A DNA stretch of 9,765 bases from positions 1 to 9,765 of the forward strand of contig CAMOTK010000066.1 of the NCBI GenBank assembly GCA_946625715.1. The letters run 5' to 3'. The translations under genes were made by a program, and so were the position numbers. This document shows positions 6,861 through 9,765 of this stretch, in pieces. The notes beneath the pieces are model-generated. The model saw only the letters and a list, made by a program, of their open reading frames with translations, searched no databases and was not told the DNA's origin. This stretch comes from an uncultured Prevotella sp. GTDB lineage: Bacteria; Bacteroidota; Bacteroidia; Bacteroidales; Bacteroidaceae. Numbering within the stretch: position 1 is the first letter of the stretch; every line of letters begins with the position of its first letter.

Positions 6861-7502
6861 ATGTACTACGCTTTAGCCGATCCACAGGACATCACACGCG
6901 CCGGACTGATGTATGTGCTCTCGCAGATGGAAGGCACCGAAACGGTGCCGGCCGAAGACAAGACGGAACTGATAGAACACCTGAAGCAGCACCCCGACGC
7001 CGTGGTGGTGGTCGACTATACGCTGTTCGACATCAACGACATCGACGAGCTGCTGATTCTCTGTCAGCGTTTCCCGCTGGTACACTGGGTGGTGTTCAGC
7101 TTCGACCTGACGAGCGACTTCGTGCGCCAGCTCATGGCCGTCAGTCAGCAGTTCAGCATTTTGCTCAAGGAGTCGCCCCTCAGCGAGATTCGCGAGTGCC
7201 TGGTCTACGCCGCCCGCGGGCACCGCTTCATCTGCCAGCGCATGACCGAGATTCTGCTGGCTGCCACGATGGCGCCCGTAGAGGAAGAGGTGCAGCTGAC
7301 GAAGACGGAGACGGAAATACTGAAGGACATTGCCCTCGGACTGACCACGCGCGAGATTGCCGAGCGCCGTTTCTCGAGTTTCCACACGGTGAACACCCAC
7401 CGAAAGAACATTTTCAGGAAAATTGGTGTCAACAACGTGCACGAGGCCACCAAGTATGCCCTGCGCGCCGGACTGGTCGACACCGCCGAATACTATATTT
7501 AA
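6861..7502 (+). CDS. Orphan NarL/LuxR-family response regulator
   Basis: From the ATG at 6861 this is a 213-residue protein with an N-terminal receiver-like domain (about 1-125) and a C-terminal LuxR/GerE helix-turn-helix (about 146-205). The receiver keeps the phosphoacceptor D52 (VVVVDYT), the switch Ser S80 (VVFSFD) and Lys K103 (ILLKESP). The usual acidic pair after the first strand is reduced to one residue (ADPQD, D7), so magnesium binding and phosphorylation may be altered. The DNA-binding part fits the family: LTKTETEILKDIALGLTTREIAE, then HTVNTHRKNIFRKIGV. No histidine kinase is encoded nearby, so it is an orphan here. The in-frame TTG at 6828 would add 11 residues but lies inside the promoter. 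Divergent from the lipoprotein gene, which is an obvious candidate target; target genes are unknown. A hairpin follows the stop codon. Confidence 0.92.
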   Translation: MYYALADPQDITRAGLMYVLSQMEGTETVPAEDKTELIEHLKQHPDAVVVVDYTLFDINDIDELLILCQRFPLVHWVVFSFDLTSDFVRQLMAVSQQFSILLKESPLSEIRECLVYAARGHRFICQRMTEILLAATMAPVEEEVQLTKTETEILKDIALGLTTREIAERRFSSFHTVNTHRKNIFRKIGVNNVHEATKYALRAGLVDTAEYYI

Positions 7503-7510
7503 AAGGAAAG

Positions 7511-7538
7511 AAAAAAGGGATGTCTCACGACAGCCCTT
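7511..7538. terminator. Terminator hairpin between luxR and lacI, stronger on the minus strand
   Basis: Stem AAGGG (7515-7519)/CCCTT (7534-7538), one mismatch (7520/7533), then TGTC (7521-7524)/GACA (7529-7532) closing a 4-nt loop. On the minus strand the loop reads GTGA, a GNRA tetraloop, and the hairpin runs into six T's (7511-7516) and more pyrimidines. On the plus strand the tail is the poorer TTAATCC. Longer flanking arms AAAAGGAAAG (7501-7510) and CTTTCCTTTT (7543-7552) are also complementary. It probably ends the luxR mRNA, but it looks better suited to a minus-strand transcript. Confidence 0.7.
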
Positions 7539-7619
7539 AATCCTTTCCTTTTCTAACTAACTTATTATCAACTATTCATTACTCATTCTTTTCCTTTAGA
7601 AAATCTATTCTCTGATTTT
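7511..7619 (-). ncRNA. Candidate small RNA in the luxR-lacI gap
   Basis: The minus strand has a -7 box (7625-7632), a likely start near 7619, and a GNRA-looped terminator ending near 7511, giving an RNA of about 110 nt. Its 5' end forms a hairpin: GAAAATC/GATTTTC on 7614-7620 and 7599-7605 with an 8-nt loop. A purine-rich linker follows, with GGAAAAG-type and AAAAGGAAAGG stretches, before the terminator. The only ORFs inside are trivial, of three to four codons. The region is otherwise an ordinary gap, the -33 element is poor, and the hairpin may serve luxR alone, so this is a hypothesis. Confidence 0.35.
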
Positions 7620-7624
7620 CGATG

Positions 7625-7632
7625 CAAAGTTA
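7625..7632 (-). promoter_or_regulatory. Minus-strand -7 box facing away from lacI
   Basis: TAACTTTG on the minus strand is identical to the -7 box proposed for tonB. Upstream there is only ATTG at 23 nt (7656-7659), so the -33 element is weak. No protein-coding gene follows on this strand; the short transcript predicted downstream would end at the hairpin at 7511-7538. Confidence 0.4.
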
Positions 7633-7675
7633 TGACATTTCCGAAGATTTTGTAGCAATAGCGCGTGAAAAAGTA

Positions 7676-7691
7676 ACGTAAACGTTTGCGT
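7676..7691. promoter_or_regulatory. LacI/PurR-type operator on the lacI promoter
   Basis: ACGTAAACGTTTGCGT is a 16-bp palindrome with a central CpG and one mismatched pair (7679/7688). It closely resembles the PurR-type operator pattern ACGCAAACGTTTNCGT. Its right half covers the -33 TTTG (7685-7688) of the lacI promoter. A LacI-family repressor whose hinge helix inserts a Leu at a central CpG is encoded 44 nt downstream, so autorepression is the natural reading. Confidence 0.7.
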
Positions 7692-7715
7692 AATGCGCTT
7701 TTTTTTGTAAATTTG
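7685..7715 (+). promoter_or_regulatory. Promoter of the lacI-family gene
   Basis: TTTG (7685-7688), a 19-nt spacer and TAAATTTG (7708-7715) fit the Bacteroidota consensus. The start is expected near 7721, leaving only about 13 nt before the ATG at 7735 and no Shine-Dalgarno. The -33 element is embedded in the palindromic operator. Confidence 0.8.
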
Positions 7716-7734
7716 TCCCCCAAAACAACCAACT

Positions 7735-8754
7735 ATGCCCAACAACAAACATCGCATCTCGCTCAAGGACCTGGCCGAACGACTGGGCGTCAGCATCGCC
7801 ACGGTGAGCCGCGCCCTGCACGGCAGCTCTGAAGTCAGCCACGACATGAAACAGAAAATTGTGGGATTGGCACGTGAACTGAACTACCGTCCAAACCCTT
7901 TCGCTCAGAGCCTGCGCAAGGATGCTCCCAAGGTGATTGGCGTGGTGGTGCCCAACCTGGTGACCCATTACTATGCCGCCGTGCTCGATGGCATCGAGAT
8001 TGAAGCCCGCAAGGCTGGCTACTCCGTGATTTCGGCCAACAGCCACGAACGGCAGGAAGACGAGGCACGGGCCATCGACAACTTCAACAACCTGCATGTA
8101 GAGGGCATCATTGCCTGTCTGGCACAGGACACCACCGACTACACACACTTCGAAGAAGTCTCGAACACGGGCATACCGCTCGTTTTCTTCGGGCGCACCT
8201 GTCTGCCCGAGAAGTTCTCGAGCGTCATGGCCAACGGCGACGAAGCGGCCCAGCAGGCCACGCGCCACCTGATAGAGACGGGTTCGCGCCGCATTGCCTT
8301 CATCGGCGGCCCCAACCACCTCGACATGGTGCGCCGCCGCAAGCACGGCTATCTGGAAGCCCTGCGCGAGGCAGGCATCGGCATCGACCGCTCACTGGTG
8401 GTGTGCGACCGCATTGACTATGAGGTGGCGCTGAACAACACTTTGCAGATTTTGCAAGGCGACAACCGCCCCGACGCCATCCTGGCCTTCAACGACATCA
8501 TCACCTTCGCGGCCTTCACGGCCATCAAGCAGCAGGGCTTGCACATTCCCAAGGACGTGGCGCTCATAGGCTTCACCGACGACCCTCACGCCAGCTATGT
8601 CACGCCCCGCCTCTCCATCATTGCCGACCAAGCAAAGAAGATGGGGCAGACGGCCTGCGAATTGTTGCTGCGCCACATCGGCGGCGACACGAAAATCTAC
8701 CGCGAGGTGGTGCCACAACAGCTCATCATCCGCGAAACATCGGGGAAACAATAA
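7735..8754 (+). CDS. LacI-family transcriptional repressor
   Basis: A 339-residue LacI/GalR regulator, full length for the family. The N-terminal helix-turn-helix is SLKDLAERLGVSIATVSRALHG (9-30); the hinge NPFAQSLRK (54-62) has L60 in the position that intercalates at the operator centre. Residues about 66-339 are a periplasmic-binding-protein-like effector domain, with landmarks VVPNLVTHYYAAVLDGIE, FFGRT, the ATRHLIETGSRRIAFIGG segment, PDAILAFNDIITFAA and DVALIGFTDDP. The effector, probably a sugar or nucleoside, cannot be predicted. No sugar-use operon is adjacent: the gene is monocistronic, with its own promoter and a terminator right after the stop, so its targets other than itself are probably elsewhere. 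A matching palindrome overlaps its promoter, pointing to autoregulation. ATG 7735 lies five codons before the conserved KHRISLKDLA start of the HTH and is well supported. Confidence 0.95.
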   Translation: MPNNKHRISLKDLAERLGVSIATVSRALHGSSEVSHDMKQKIVGLARELNYRPNPFAQSLRKDAPKVIGVVVPNLVTHYYAAVLDGIEIEARKAGYSVISANSHERQEDEARAIDNFNNLHVEGIIACLAQDTTDYTHFEEVSNTGIPLVFFGRTCLPEKFSSVMANGDEAAQQATRHLIETGSRRIAFIGGPNHLDMVRRRKHGYLEALREAGIGIDRSLVVCDRIDYEVALNNTLQILQGDNRPDAILAFNDIITFAAFTAIKQQGLHIPKDVALIGFTDDPHASYVTPRLSIIADQAKKMGQTACELLLRHIGGDTKIYREVVPQQLIIRETSGKQ

Positions 8755-8795
8755 AAAAAACATCCGAACCGCCAATGCCGTTCGGATGTTTTTTT
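8753..8795. terminator. Bidirectional intrinsic terminator between lacI and alaS
   Basis: A perfect 9-bp stem, CATCCGAAC (8761-8769) with GTTCGGATG (8780-8788), has a 10-nt loop in which GC/GC can pair further. Eight A's (8753-8760, starting within the lacI stop codon) and seven T's (8789-8795) flank it, so it works on both strands. It ends lacI and the convergent alaS, whose stop lies 17 nt further right. Confidence 0.95.
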
Positions 8796-8811
8796 CTGAA
8801 TATACTTATGC

Positions 8812-9765
8812 TTACAGGTTGGCCAGCTCAATGACCTTGTCGACTGCAGCCGAGAGACCGTCGGTGTTCTTACCGCCGGCAGTAGCGTAGTGGGGCTGAC
8901 CGCCGCCACCGCCCTGAATGAGCTTGGCAGCCTCGCGCACCATCTGGCCTGCGTTCAGTCCGTGCTCCTTCACCAGGTCGTCGCTCATCATCACCGAGAG
9001 CAGCGGCTTGTCCTGATAGACGGTGCCCACCACGCAGAGCAGCGAACCCTCTACGGCGGCCTTCACCTTGAACACCAGGTCCTTGGCAGCACCGGCTTCC
9101 ATAGGCAGCACGGCCTTGATGACCTTCACGCCACCCATCTCGCGGGCTTTCTCAATGAGCATATCCTTCGTGCGCTCCACGGCCTGAGCCTGGAACGACT
9201 CAATCTCTTTCTTCATCGTGTCGTGCTCCTCAATATACTTGCGGATGACGCCTTCCAGGTCCTTGGCGTTGTTGAAGAACGCACGCACAGCCTTCACCGT
9301 GTCTTCAATGTTGTAGAGCAGTTCCTCGCACTCGCGGCCCGTCTTGGCCTCAATGCGGCGGATGCCGGCAGCCACGCTGCTCTCAGAGACAATCTTGAAG
9401 AAGCCTATCTTGCCTGTGGCCTTGGCATGGATACCGCCACAGAACTCGCACGACGGACCGAAGCGCACCACGCGCACCTTGTCGCCGTACTTCTCGCCAA
9501 ACAGGGCGATGGCTCCCATCTTCTTGGCTTCCTCAAAGGGCGTGTCGCGATGCTCGTCGAGGGGAATGTCCTGGCGAATCATGTCGTTCACCATGCGCTC
9601 CACCTGGCGCAGCTCCTCGTCGGTCACCTTCTGGAAGTGCGAGAAGTCGAAACGCAGCGTGTCGGCACTGACAAACGAGCCCTTCTGCTCCACGTGGTCG
9701 CCCAGCACCTGCTTCAAAGCGTAGTCGAGCAGGTGGGTGGCGGTGTGGTTGGCAGCACTGGCGTC
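8812..9765 (-). CDS. alaS: Alanyl-tRNA synthetase, C-terminal part (cut by window edge)
   Basis: The last 317 residues plus stop of AlaRS, which is normally about 870 residues; the catalytic aminoacylation domain lies right of the window. The reading frame is open to the edge: the first codons give [18 protein letters not shown], so the TTG at 9715-9717 is an internal Leu codon, not a start. The editing domain, which removes Ser or Gly mischarged on tRNA-Ala, shows its zinc ligands: HTATH (H7, H11 of the visible part) and C109/H113 in CEFCGGIH. The [28 protein letters not shown] segment follows. Next come a helical linker and the C-terminal C-Ala domain, ending in the glycine-rich [15 protein letters not shown] near the C-terminus. 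One position differs from the usual CGGTH: Ile in place of Thr. Cytoplasmic, essential enzyme. The TAA stop is 17 nt from the terminator shared with lacI. Confidence 0.97.
   Translation of the reverse strand, partial: DASAANHTATHLLDYALKQVLGDHVEQKGSFVSADTLRFDFSHFQKVTDEELRQVERMVNDMIRQDIPLDEHRDTPFEEAKKMGAIALFGEKYGDKVRVVRFGPSCEFCGGIHAKATGKIGFFKIVSESSVAAGIRRIEAKTGRECEELLYNIEDTVKAVRAFFNNAKDLEGVIRKYIEEHDTMKKEIESFQAQAVERTKDMLIEKAREMGGVKVIKAVLPMEAGAAKDLVFKVKAAVEGSLLCVVGTVYQDKPLLSVMMSDDLVKEHGLNAGQMVREAAKLIQGGGGGQPHYATAGGKNTDGLSAAVDKVIELANL

Noticed and set aside
7630..8346. A 238-codon minus-strand frame over lacI, preceded by AT-rich sequence
   Set aside because: It is antisense to an unmistakable LacI repressor, crosses that gene's promoter and operator, and encodes no recognisable domain.
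9715..9717. TTG as the start of an alaS-like short gene
   Set aside because: The frame continues to the window edge and encodes the conserved HTATH editing motif upstream, so this is an internal Leu codon of a full AlaRS.

Overview
The window is a piece of a Bacteroidota chromosome, most likely Bacteroidales and probably a Prevotella-like (Prevotellaceae) species. Three things point there. Several intergenic gaps carry the Bacteroidota promoter (TAnnTTTG at -7, with TTTG about 19-20 nt upstream in the clearest cases), and Shine-Dalgarno sequences are nearly absent. The protein set also fits: PorQ, an LruC/DUF4114-type lipoprotein and Bacteroidetes-style TonB. Genes are GC-rich and gaps are short and AT-rich. 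No mobile element, phage gene or CRISPR array is visible; this looks like core chromosome.

Layout. The left edge holds the 5' part of a tRNA-Ser(GGA) gene on the minus strand (1-49). Next comes a tight minus-strand operon, read right to left: tonB (1964-2659), a polyprenyl diphosphate synthase (976-1950) and a TatD-family hydrolase (126-959), with gaps of 13 and 16 nt. tonB is divergent from the plus-strand pair porQ-cmk (2765-4398), whose stop and start codons overlap as ATGA. A strong bidirectional terminator (4417-4454) separates cmk from a convergent minus-strand gene for a 712-residue lipoprotein with DUF4114- and LruC-like acidic loops (4481-6619). Divergent from that is an orphan NarL/LuxR-type response regulator (6861-7502), then a LacI-family repressor (7735-8754) on the same strand. 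A second bidirectional terminator (8753-8795) separates lacI from the 3' third of alaS, which runs off the right edge on the minus strand.

How the genes relate. Most are housekeeping: isoprenoid lipid synthesis, CMP/dCMP phosphorylation, alanyl-tRNA charging, DNA/tRNA quality control and energising outer-membrane transport. PorQ belongs to the type IX secretion attachment complex, but no other T9SS gene is in view. The regulatory interest is in 6620-7734. It holds two regulators, each with a clear promoter. A PurR-like palindrome lies on the -33 element of lacI, suggesting autorepression. The luxR-lacI gap also has a minus-strand -7 box and a GNRA-looped terminator that together could define a small RNA of about 110 nt. 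Most start and stop choices are firm; the tatD start (TTG) and the luxR start (ATG at 6861, not the upstream TTG) needed judgement.
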